Assembly (NCBI GenBank): GCA_016722295.1
Contig: JADKGL010000037.1
Span: forward strand, 434,001-498,000
DNA length: 64,000 bases
Source: Saprospiraceae bacterium
GTDB taxonomy: Bacteria > Bacteroidota > Bacteroidia > Chitinophagales > Saprospiraceae
Reading direction: 5' to 3'
Part shown: in pieces, positions 17,899 to 25,575 of the stretch
Layout: every line of letters starts with the position of its first letter
Position numbering within the stretch: the first letter of the stretch is position 1
Notes under the pieces: model-generated
Told to the model about the DNA's origin: nothing
Database searches by the model: none
The model's input: only the letters and a program-made list of their open reading frames with translations
Program-made: the position numbers and the translations under genes

Positions 17899-18030
17899 GA
17901 CCTTCAGGTCGCCATCACCTAAGCTCGGCGTAGGATCTTCCTACGTCGAAGAGTTATCATGGCTGAGCCATGAATATATATCTAGCGAAAGTCTTAGACA
18001 TGTTCTGAAGTAACAAAAACAAGAAGTGCC
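17899..18030. repeat. Cluster of REP-like palindromes upstream of the Y1 transposase
   Basis: Three clean inverted repeats stand in a row: GACCT-TC-AGGTC (17899-17910), a long hairpin with core CGTAGGA-TCT-TCCTACG extended by TCG/CGA arms (17925-17949), and CATGGC-TGA-GCCATG (17958-17972). They are followed by the dispersed unit R3 (TCTAGCGAAAGTCTTAGACA, then AACAAGAAGTGCC, 17981-18030). The frame 17819-18013 across this region is an accident of the repeats. The cluster ends 63 bp before a REP-associated transposase remnant, the arrangement expected of REP/BIME elements. The interval 17776-18093 contains no gene. Confidence 0.7.
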
Positions 18031-18081
18031 ATATCAAATAATTATTCCTAAACTAAATTTTAAAATATAAAATTATATTAT

Positions 18082-18089
18082 TATTTTTG
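18082..18089 (+). promoter_or_regulatory. Possible -7 box of the transposase remnant
   Basis: TATTTTTG fits TAnnTTTG but is only 4 bases before the ATG at 18094, which would make the transcript nearly leaderless. It lies in a T/A-rich tract, so chance is a real possibility. Confidence 0.25.
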
Positions 18090-18093
18090 TCTT

Positions 18094-18511
18094 ATGAGCA
18101 CAAAATACAAATTTCTAGATCCTGAAGGAATTTATTTTGTCAGTTTTGCAACTGTTGGTTGGGTGGATGTTTTTACTAGGATAGAATACAAAGAAATCTT
18201 TGTTGGTAGCCTTAGATATTGCATCAATAAAAAAGGACTTTTTTTGTATGCTTGGTGTCTTATGACGAATCATGTACATCTTATATTTTCAAACAAAGAA
18301 TCAGGAAAACATTCTGCTATCCTACGAGATATAAAAAAATTACATCTTCTAAGCTGTTACAAGAAATTGATTCCAATACAAAAGAAAGTAGAAAGGAAGG
18401 ATGCCAAAGATTATTGCAGAAGACGGAGAGAATAATTGCGATATCTCCAAATTTTAATTCTAGAAACAAGATAACCATCCTATAGTAAAACATAAAGTAC
18501 TGATAGCTTAA
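18094..18511 (+). pseudogene. REP-associated tyrosine transposase (Y1/RAYT), decayed
   Basis: The first 75 or so residues are a good N-terminus of the Bacteroidota Y1 transposase family: MSTKYKFLDPEGIYFVSFAT, then YAWCLMTNHVHLIFS with the HUH-type metal-binding His-Val-His. After RDIKK the frame is lost. One missing T near 18340 would restore FTSSKLLQEIDSNTKESRKE in the next frame. A further shift gives a DNHPI stretch near 18475, the counterpart of the conserved NHPIEL, ending at 18509-18511. The catalytic Tyr region and the conserved C-terminus (normally to about 180 residues) are missing. In relatives this protein mobilises or maintains REP hairpins, and here the gene is dead and flanked by them. 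Confidence 0.8.
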
Positions 18512-18535
18512 AGTTTCAAATTGTCTCTCCCCCAA

Positions 18536-18558
18536 GCGCAAATCTTAAACTTGAACTG
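18536..18558. repeat. REP-like unit, copy R4
   Basis: AGCGCAAATCTTAAACTTGA followed by ACTG is a diverged copy of the CAAGTCTTAGACTTG unit, with the same downstream AAAACATAAAGAGC spacing as the AACAAGAAGT tail in R3 and R5. It lies on the other side of the transposase remnant from R3. Confidence 0.5.
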
Positions 18559-18779
18559 TTAAAAATAAAACATAAAGAGCTGTTGTGTTGTCTTAAAAGA
18601 AAACATGAAATATTGGTTAGTCTAAGAATCAGATATTTATATCAGATACGTATTACATAAAGATTAACTATACAATCTACTTCGCATAAATAATTTTGCA
18701 TAATATGGTCTTGTTCGATTATGTAATAAAAAAGGTTGGCACTCCAATGCGTGAATACCAACCGTAACAATTCTTACTA
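18559..18779. other. Gene-free stretch beyond the REP island
   Basis: About 220 AT-rich bases with frequent stops in all frames. I see no coding signal and no strong hairpin. It may hold the eroded outer edge of the transposase element. Confidence 0.4.
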
Positions 18780-19005
18780 TTATTTCATTTTTCGTAATTC
18801 CAAAAGGACAGGTTTTAGCTTTAAGTACTTGCCATTTATTAAAACATAAAAGATCATCTTTTCCTTTATCAAGTACCTTGAATCGAAAGACTTAACTTCA
18901 ATTCTAAATTCACCAGTTCCAAGAAAGGTGCTAGACTTTCTAGTTTAAAGAATTACCACAAGCTAAAATAGAAATGTCTGAATTATAAAAAAATTGCTTC
19001 TTCAT
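18780..19005 (-). pseudogene. Small broken ORF directly downstream of the Asp-box T9SS gene
   Basis: An ATG at 19005, two bases after the upstream gene's stop, starts MKKQFFYNSDISILACGN and meets a TAG after 21 codons. From that point the next frame stays open for over 50 codons (RKSSTFLGTGEFRIEVKSFD, then YLIKEKMIFYVLINGKYLKL) and ends at 18780-18782. Joined, they would make a protein of about 75 residues with alternating beta-strand character. I do not recognise it. The position suggests a remnant or a frame-broken partner of the neighbouring secreted protein. Confidence 0.35.
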
Positions 19006-19007
19006 AT

Positions 19008-21653
19008 TTATTGTACCACAACTTTTTTACAATACTTAATATTATTCACTTCCAAGGATAGTAAATAAAGTCCAGGCACAATTCCATCCATAGAAACTAT
19101 ATTTTCTGATTTTGTTAAATTTCCAGATTTCAAGTTTCCACCAACATAGTTATATAAATTATACTTTGCTTCATAAACATCTTTTGGCAATCCAATCTGA
19201 ATAGATTGATTCTCAGATGATGGATTTGGATATAATTGAAACTGGTCTTCACTTATTTTGTTATCATTAATTCCTGTTGAATTTACAGAATAATTCACAT
19301 CCAATTCCCATAATCCTCGTCCATAAGTTGCAGCATACATTTTTAAAGCAGCATAATTAATATCTAAATCATTTACCATGACATTGGGAAGCAATTTTCC
19401 GATTTTTATCCACTTCTTTGAGTTTTCAGTTTCTCGAATCAGACCAAATACACCAACATTAGTAGCAACGTATATAATTTCTTCAAAAGTTGCTGTCCCT
19501 GTAACTTGATTAAGAACTTTATTAACAACAACATTAGGTAAATCGAACGTAATGTTAGTCCAAGTAAGACCATTGTCTATAGATTTAAATACCTTATTCG
19601 CAGCATCTAATCCTGGAATCGATGCATATATTATCTTGTTGTTTGATGAGGCAAGACAAACAGAATTAAAATTAACTGTGACATCTGTTGGTTTTACAAT
19701 ATCAGTTACATTAGAAAATGTTCCAGCAACTGTATCATATTTAGCCAATTTTTGACCATTCTTTCCTATCACCGCAATGCGATCCGCATATTGATCGACT
19801 TCATCTGTAGGTCCAACTTTCAATTCTTGACCCACATCTTGAAAAGTTAGTCCAGCATCTTTAGAATATTTTAATTCTCCATGACCTGCAAAAACATGGT
19901 TAGGATTCTGATCATGAATTATTACTTCACAAATAAAAGGAGCAGTACTTTCATTTGGAGCAATGACTTCTGTCTGGTCAGTATAACTGGCTAAATAGGC
20001 CGTTTTTGTTCTATGCAATGCTCCATGAACTCCTCCCATAAATCGAATTAAAGGATCGCGATGATTAATACCTGCTGCAGTTCCATCACCTGCACTTACA
20101 GCTACCCAATTTCCAGATTTGGTTGTAGGTGATTTTGAATATCCATCATTGTCTTGCATACCCAAAAGTAAATTTTCATTATTCAAATCTGAATTATATA
20201 TTGCTGCATGATAAATCTGACCTATAATCATATTCCCTGTAATGTCGGTATGTCCGAAAGGCTGCGCATTTATATTTACTAAACTAACACCTCCATCATG
20301 GCCAACCAAAACAGTATTGTTATCCATAAACTCTGCAAAGTGATAATCAGGGTGAACATAAGTTTCTCCACTTGTTGTACTATTATAGGCATCCAATTTT
20401 TTAGCCCATGTTGCAGCCCCATTAGTAGAATAATAACCATCAACACCAAATGCTAATATTTTATTTATATCTGTTGGATTTATAGCCAACACGACACAAA
20501 ATACACCTTGTGGATTAAAGTCTGGTATTGTAGCACCAACCTTAGTTGCTACTAATTTATTAGCTTCTGTTGCCGCATTAATTTGGGTGATACTTGCTTT
20601 ATATAAAATCGGTCCATTTTTCTTACCAGCTAAAAAATAAACATCGTCACCAATCACTGTAGGATTAAATCTAAGTGCAATATCACCTGAACCTTCATTA
20701 TTACTATATATTTGTACAAAATTTGCACCATTATCTGTACTTCTAAATATGTTACCATAAGAATCCGAAATTAAAATAAAATCATTTGTATACAATACAT
20801 CTAATCCGCCATCAATACTAGTTCCTTTCGTATATGTACTCCAAGCATCTGTAGTATAATATACATTTTGTTGCATGACTGCTATCATGTAATCTGGATT
20901 ATTAGGTTTTATCCCAAGATTGGATGTTGCTTTATTTAATTCTGGAGTTAATACTAAACTTGTTGTACTCCATGTCTCTCCACCATCAAGCGATTTTATA
21001 ATACCAATACTTAGAGAAGAATTCTTATGTCTGTCTCCTGTTACTGCATACATTTTCATAGGATCATTTGGATTAACCCGTATATCACTAATGCCTAACA
21101 AAGCTATTGCATCTGTCTTAGCAACCCAATTAGCACCATTGTCTGTGGTCTTCCAAATCCCACCTTCAGGTGCGCCTGCTATATAAGTGGTAGTACCTAA
21201 TTTTCTAACTACATTAACTCTACCCATTCCTGGATACGCTGTATATCCGTGAGCATCCACCCTTACTGTTGGTCCAATTTGTGTCCAGTTTTTCGCATTC
21301 AACACACTGCTTTCACTTTGTAAACTAGGTATAGGCGAATTTGGCTTTAGATGAAGCAAATCTAAATCTATGCAATGAGTAGGAAGACTACCATCTGGAT
21401 TGACAAAATTTTTCCAATAATACTGCCATCTACCAAATTGCTTAATTTCTTTTTCAATTGATTTTTTTTCAAAAGGTGTAACCGCCTTTGATTTTTCCTC
21501 CAACAATACCTTTTTTACATTCTCAGAAATTGCAAAGAAATTAGTTTCTTTAACTGTATTAAATTTGGCACTCTGGTATTCGCGCTGCGCAATAGCATTA
21601 TTTGCTATAAAGCTGCATAGTATTAAAAAAAATAATGTAAATACTTTTTTCAT
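19008..21653 (-). CDS. T9SS-secreted Asp-box (BNR/sortilin-like) beta-propeller protein
   Basis: An 881-residue exported protein with a signal peptide (about 1-22, ending IAQ) and a long propeller region. At least six Asp-box hairpins of the form S-x-D-x-G-x-T/N-W/F are visible: KTTDNGANW, KSLDGGETW, RSTDNGANF, YSTNGAATW, YSKDAGLTF and KSIDNGLTW. The last 75 or so residues are a type A T9SS tail, with YPNPSSENQ, the Asn-Tyr-Val-Gly hairpin and the closing VPGLYLLSLEV and KKVVVQ. It is expected outside the cell or on its surface. No sialidase arginine triad or FRIP motif was seen, so a binding role is more likely than glycoside hydrolysis. A -7 box lies 28 bp upstream of its start. Confidence 0.85.
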   Translation of the reverse strand: MKKVFTLFFLILCSFIANNAIAQREYQSAKFNTVKETNFFAISENVKKVLLEEKSKAVTPFEKKSIEKEIKQFGRWQYYWKNFVNPDGSLPTHCIDLDLLHLKPNSPIPSLQSESSVLNAKNWTQIGPTVRVDAHGYTAYPGMGRVNVVRKLGTTTYIAGAPEGGIWKTTDNGANWVAKTDAIALLGISDIRVNPNDPMKMYAVTGDRHKNSSLSIGIIKSLDGGETWSTTSLVLTPELNKATSNLGIKPNNPDYMIAVMQQNVYYTTDAWSTYTKGTSIDGGLDVLYTNDFILISDSYGNIFRSTDNGANFVQIYSNNEGSGDIALRFNPTVIGDDVYFLAGKKNGPILYKASITQINAATEANKLVATKVGATIPDFNPQGVFCVVLAINPTDINKILAFGVDGYYSTNGAATWAKKLDAYNSTTSGETYVHPDYHFAEFMDNNTVLVGHDGGVSLVNINAQPFGHTDITGNMIIGQIYHAAIYNSDLNNENLLLGMQDNDGYSKSPTTKSGNWVAVSAGDGTAAGINHRDPLIRFMGGVHGALHRTKTAYLASYTDQTEVIAPNESTAPFICEVIIHDQNPNHVFAGHGELKYSKDAGLTFQDVGQELKVGPTDEVDQYADRIAVIGKNGQKLAKYDTVAGTFSNVTDIVKPTDVTVNFNSVCLASSNNKIIYASIPGLDAANKVFKSIDNGLTWTNITFDLPNVVVNKVLNQVTGTATFEEIIYVATNVGVFGLIRETENSKKWIKIGKLLPNVMVNDLDINYAALKMYAATYGRGLWELDVNYSVNSTGINDNKISEDQFQLYPNPSSENQSIQIGLPKDVYEAKYNLYNYVGGNLKSGNLTKSENIVSMDGIVPGLYLLSLEVNNIKYCKKVVVQ

Positions 21654-21681
21654 AAGTTGATTTATTAAGTTGTTTATGATA

Positions 21682-21689
21682 CAAAACTA
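21682..21689 (-). promoter_or_regulatory. -7 box for the Asp-box protein gene
   Basis: On the minus strand the bases read TAGTTTTG, a match to TAnnTTTG, ending 28 bp before the ATG at 21653. No convincing TTG -33 partner was found at the usual distance. Confidence 0.45.
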
Positions 21690-21978
21690 TAGTTTGCAAT
21701 TCAAGGAGAAAATAGTTATATCTAGCTAGACCTTTAAATTACTGGTCTAAAACAATTTTAGAATAGCAGAAATTCATTTTTTTTTTTCAATATCCATTCA
21801 AGTGAACATTTATAGTTTGTGATTTTAAATATTTCAATAATTGATTCTAATACATCAAACCAGTTAATGAAAAAATAACGCAATCAGCATTTTCTCTTTA
21901 CATGTCAAAACTTAAACTTAAATAGTAATTTCTAACTGTTTAAAAAATATACAAGAACTTAAAATTTTTTATTCATAT

Positions 21979-22131
21979 GTGTCAGGTGTTCAAACTAAAG
22001 TCTATGTTGCAGATCAAAGAAACAATATTGAAGTTTTTACAATTGCCATGCGTGAAAGCAAGGTAGATGAATTAATCAAAGCGCTATTGGTTGAAAAAAT
22101 CATTGCAAAGAGAATAAGTCATCCAATGTAA
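21979..22131 (+). pseudogene. Unidentified coding remnant, part 1
   Basis: A 50-codon frame from a GTG reads VSGVQTKVYVADQRNNIEVF, then TIAMRESKVDELIKALLVEK and a basic end. It looks like real protein (balanced composition, amphipathic helix) but is too short for a domain I can name. No start signal precedes it. Confidence 0.25.
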
Positions 22132-22175
22132 GTAAGTAAATTATTGTATCTCAAAAATACGCACCATCAGATTAA

Positions 22176-22340
22176 AATAAAGCCCAGATTGAAGTTACTG
22201 CATCATTTGTAAAAAATTCTTCAACTCAAAAGCAGCGCTTTGGTTCTTTAAGGCATCACATATCTATAGGAATAGAACTGGTAAAGAAATGGATAGATGA
22301 GATATTAGAGCCTATAAAAATCAAATTAGAATTGAAATAG
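22176..22340 (+). pseudogene. Unidentified coding remnant, part 2
   Basis: A stop-free run of 54 codons with no start codon reads NKAQIEVTASFVKNSSTQKQ, then RFGSLRHHISIGIELVKKWI and DEILEPIK, and ends in TAG. Helix-rich and basic, it could derive from the same lost gene as the remnant just upstream. Not recognised. Confidence 0.25.
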
Positions 22341-22402
22341 GTATTCTATTCAGATTCGGAGTTGAAAAATCATTCAGTATAACAAGCACAAAATGTCCCT
22401 TC

Positions 22403-24329
22403 ATGAAAAAGCTTATACTTATTTTATTAATTGCTACATTGACAGATGTGGAAACTATGCTAAGCCAATGTGTTCCAGCTGCATTAGATGATTGTTATGG
22501 GGTGGAAAGCCCAATACTATGTACCTTAAATGAATTAAATGGATATTCATGCACTACTCCTACCATTCAAAACCCTACAGCATGCTTACCATGCAATGGA
22601 TCTGGTACACCCAACAATAGTCAGTGGTGGGCATTCATCGCACAAGGAGGTAGTGTGACCATTACTATAAATTATAGTGACTGCTATATTCCAGGAGGAG
22701 GAACTGCCAGTGGCTTAGAGTTTGGGATAGTCCGATACTGTGATTGTTCAGGGCAAGTTGTTTGCACTAAAAATTGCATAGGAAGCAGTGGAACTATTTC
22801 AAGCACTGTAAACCTAGTAGCATGTGCGCATTACTATTTATGGATTGATGGCTGCAATGGCGATGTTTGTAATTACACTATAAGTATAAGTGGAAATGGA
22901 TCTAGTCCTGTAATTAGCCCATTAGGCCCTATTTCACAGGCGACTCCTTCACCCATATGCAAAGGCTGTTGCACTGATTTTTGGGTAGAACCGCCATCGG
23001 GGACTTGTATGCCGAGTTACCGTTGGACAATAGATGGTGGAGACATCGGATCTAACTCCAGGGCAAACCTTTGTTTCACAGAGGAGGGCCAATTTCAAGT
23101 TTGCGTATTTGCATTTACCGGCTCAGAGAGCGAAATCTGCACGCAGACTCCTGCCAGGTGTATTACAGTAATAGTCGCGAAAAAACTTGAACAAAGAGCC
23201 AAGTCTAGACTAGTTTGCTCCGAATTAATCCCATATAAATGGCATTGTGAAACGATTACTGCATCTGGCACATATAGATGTCCATTTCAATTAAATGGTT
23301 GTTGCGAATTTGATTCTGTTATTGATATTACATTTATTGAAAGGATTGATGGCCCCGAAATTTTTTACATAGGCTGTCCTGGAGAACAATATAAAGATCC
23401 AACTACTAAAATTATACACTTAGGATGCAATAATAAAAAAGAAATAACAATACCAAAGTCCACAAAAAATAATAAATGTGACAGCTCCTATTTTTTAACA
23501 AGTATTTATCCATCGAGCACTGGAAAAATTTCAATTGTATGTAAAAATGGAAAAACAATGTTAACAGCACAGATTAAACAAAATACAACTTTATGTGGAC
23601 AAACTCCAGATTTTTCAGAATCTTTCCAATGGTATAAAAAAGCAACTCCAATGACAGTTTTAAGTTCAAGTTCTGAGATCGAAATTTTCGAAAAATCATA
23701 ATTATTGTGTTACACATATACTTCAATATATACTAGGAGATCAAACAAAGACCTGTAGTTTTGAATATTGTGAAGATATCGATGAAGATCAATATTTAAA
23801 GATTAGAGAAATTCAAGGCACAGAGGATTCCCAATCTGGAAGCATAGAGTTTTATAAGGTTGACTTTTTGGATTCAATCACTAACAAATATTTATGGAGA
23901 GTTGAAGGTGGTGTGATTCTCGATTCCTTTCCAGAGAAATTGGATTCTATTCATGTAAAATGGAATTCTACAGGCGATACAATTGGTAAGATTTGTTTGC
24001 ATGTAGAGAATGAGTGCACTATCTCTAACGAATTATGCAAACTTGTGAAGCTGAGAAAAATTACTTATCGGGAAGATTTTCTATCTTCTAAAATTCAAAT
24101 CATTCCAAATCCAAATGATGGAAATTTTCGGATGACAGTCGATCAAGATAATAAATTAAAAAATATACAATTGTTTGATGAAGAAGGAAAAGAAGTTAAA
24201 ATAAAATATCACAACACAGCAAGCTTTAGTTATCAAGTTGCTATAATGAACAAAGTCTTTGGTGTTTATTTTTTAAAGCTTACTACAGGACAGGGAATAT
24301 TTTATAAGAAAATCATAATTAAAAGCTAG
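22403..24329 (+). CDS. Cysteine-rich T9SS-secreted protein (frame broken near 23690)
   Basis: A signal peptide (about 1-21) leads to a Cys-rich domain, about residues 72-165. Its pattern (NSQWWAFIAQGG, GLEFGIVRYC, YYLWIDGCNGDVCNYTISIS) is shared with the LRR protein at 54961. A PKD/Ig-like segment (about 175-255) and further Cys-containing modules follow. As written the frame stops at 23701. Removing one A from the A5 run at 23691-23695 gives FENHNYCVTHILQYILGDQT and continues in the same frame as the downstream part, which ends in a type A T9SS tail (IIPNPNDGNFRM to KKIIIKS) at 24329. The corrected protein is about 640 residues. Function unknown, expected on the cell surface. Confidence 0.75.
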
Positions 24330-24561
24330 CATCCAAATGATAAAATCAATAGCTTTTTTCTTATTAAAATCACTTCTTGTATACATTGCTTTTACATCTA
24401 TAACATTGGCCCCCTGCTAGCTCAAGTCATAAACTTGTACTGATGAATCTAAAACAAGAAGTACTACTAATGGAATTATAACAACAACTAGCACAACTAG
24501 GTAAAGAATCACAACCATCTATTTTATTTTTTAAACAAATTTCGATTTAAAATGATATTAT
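24330..24561. other. Intergenic interval before tsaD
   Basis: About 230 AT-rich bases whose only recognisable content is the REP-like unit R5. No promoter match of the TAnnTTTG type was found close to the tsaD start. Confidence 0.45.
24409..24465. repeat. REP-like unit, copy R5
   Basis: CCCCTGCTAGCT, then CAAGTCATAAACTTG (five-base stems CAAGT/ACTTG), GTACTGATGAAT and AACAAGAAGTAC. It shares the CCCCTGC lead with R1 and the AACAAGAAGT tail with R3, so the full unit is about 55 bases long. It lies 6 kb from the transposase remnant. Confidence 0.6.
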
Positions 24562-24564
24562 GTG

Positions 24565-25575
24565 ATGCAAATCAATATTCTAGCCATCGAATCTTCCTGC
24601 GATGACACATCCATCTCGCTTGTCCAAAATGGAGTAATCCTATCAAATATAACTGCAAATCAAGAAATTCATATAAAATATGGTGGTGTTGTCCCAGAAT
24701 CTGCTAGTAGGGCGCATATGGAAAATTTATTGCCTGTAGTCAAAGCTTCGCTGCATAAATCAACTATGCGTTTATCGGATTTGCAATGTATTGCGGTAAC
24801 AAAAGGACCAGGTCTACTTGGTTCATTGATCGTAGGAGTCTCTTTTGCCAAAGGCTTAGCTATGGGCTTAAACTTACCCTTGATTACAGTAAATCATCTG
24901 GAGGCCCATGTAGCTTCTTTGTTGATAGATCGCGAAAATGTTCAATATCCTTTCCTTTGCATGACGGTTTCAGGTGGACATACCCAATTGGTTATTGTAG
25001 ACGAAAATTTGAACATGAAAATCATTGGACAAACGATAGATGATGCGGCTGGAGAAGCTTTTGATAAGATTGGAAAGTTGCTCGGTCTACCCTATCCTGC
25101 TGGTCCTCATATTGACAAACTTTCAGAATTGGGTGAAGCCACTTTTTCATTTCCAATATCAAAAATGTCTGAGTATAATTATAGTTTTAGCGGATTGAAA
25201 ACATCAGTATTATATTTTCTTAAAAAAGAACTAGAAAAAAATCCAGAATTCATTTCACAAAATCTAAATAATCTTTGCAGATCCGTTCAAGATACAATCA
25301 TCGAAAGTTTATTGCGAAAGGCTAAAATGGCTATGATTGATCATGGTATAAAAACTATTGGAATCGCAGGTGGAGTTTCTGCAAATCGTGGTTTGCGTTC
25401 AAAACTTACAAATATGGCAGATGAAAATCAATGGAATGTGTTAATTCCAAAATTTGAATATTGCACAGATAACGCAGCCATGATAGGTTTTCTCGCTCAT
25501 AAGAAATATCAAAAAAATCAATTTGCAAACATAGATTTTACTCCTTTGGCGAGATATCCTATTGGAGCTCAATAA
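24565..25575 (+). CDS. tsaD: tRNA N6-adenosine threonylcarbamoyltransferase
   Basis: The catalytic subunit for the t6A modification at A37 of ANN-decoding tRNAs, working with TsaB, TsaE and threonylcarbamoyl-AMP from TsaC. Characteristic stretches are LAIESSCDDTSISLV at the start, a metal-binding HLEAH (after ITVNHLEAHVAS), the SGGHTQLVIV loop, DDAAGEAFDKIGKLLGLPYP and GIAGGVSANRGLR. Length 336 residues from the ATG at 24565, which I prefer to the GTG at 24562. Its 3' end overlaps the convergent mutS2 gene by 17 bp. Confidence 0.96.
   Translation: MQINILAIESSCDDTSISLVQNGVILSNITANQEIHIKYGGVVPESASRAHMENLLPVVKASLHKSTMRLSDLQCIAVTKGPGLLGSLIVGVSFAKGLAMGLNLPLITVNHLEAHVASLLIDRENVQYPFLCMTVSGGHTQLVIVDENLNMKIIGQTIDDAAGEAFDKIGKLLGLPYPAGPHIDKLSELGEATFSFPISKMSEYNYSFSGLKTSVLYFLKKELEKNPEFISQNLNNLCRSVQDTIIESLLRKAKMAMIDHGIKTIGIAGGVSANRGLRSKLTNMADENQWNVLIPKFEYCTDNAAMIGFLAHKKYQKNQFANIDFTPLARYPIGAQ

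Larger units (their letters stand above)
21690..22402. other. Intergenic interval with decayed coding remnants
   Basis: About 710 bases between two divergent T9SS cargo genes. The first 280 bases are AT-rich without frames. The second half holds two short in-frame stretches with coding-like amino-acid composition (21979-22131 and 22176-22340, described separately). No intact gene is present. Confidence 0.5.

Noticed and set aside
17819..18013. A 64-codon frame over the REP cluster
   Set aside because: Its sequence is made of the inverted repeats and the R3 unit, so the open frame is a by-product and not a gene.
18252..18485. A 77-codon frame that could be called a separate small gene
   Set aside because: Its second half continues the Y1 transposase (SSKLLQEIDSNTKESRKE) after a frame break, so it belongs to the pseudogene.
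19008..21653. Sialidase assignment for the Asp-box protein
   Set aside because: Asp boxes are present, but no arginine triad or FRIP motif was found; Asp boxes alone occur in many non-enzymatic propellers.
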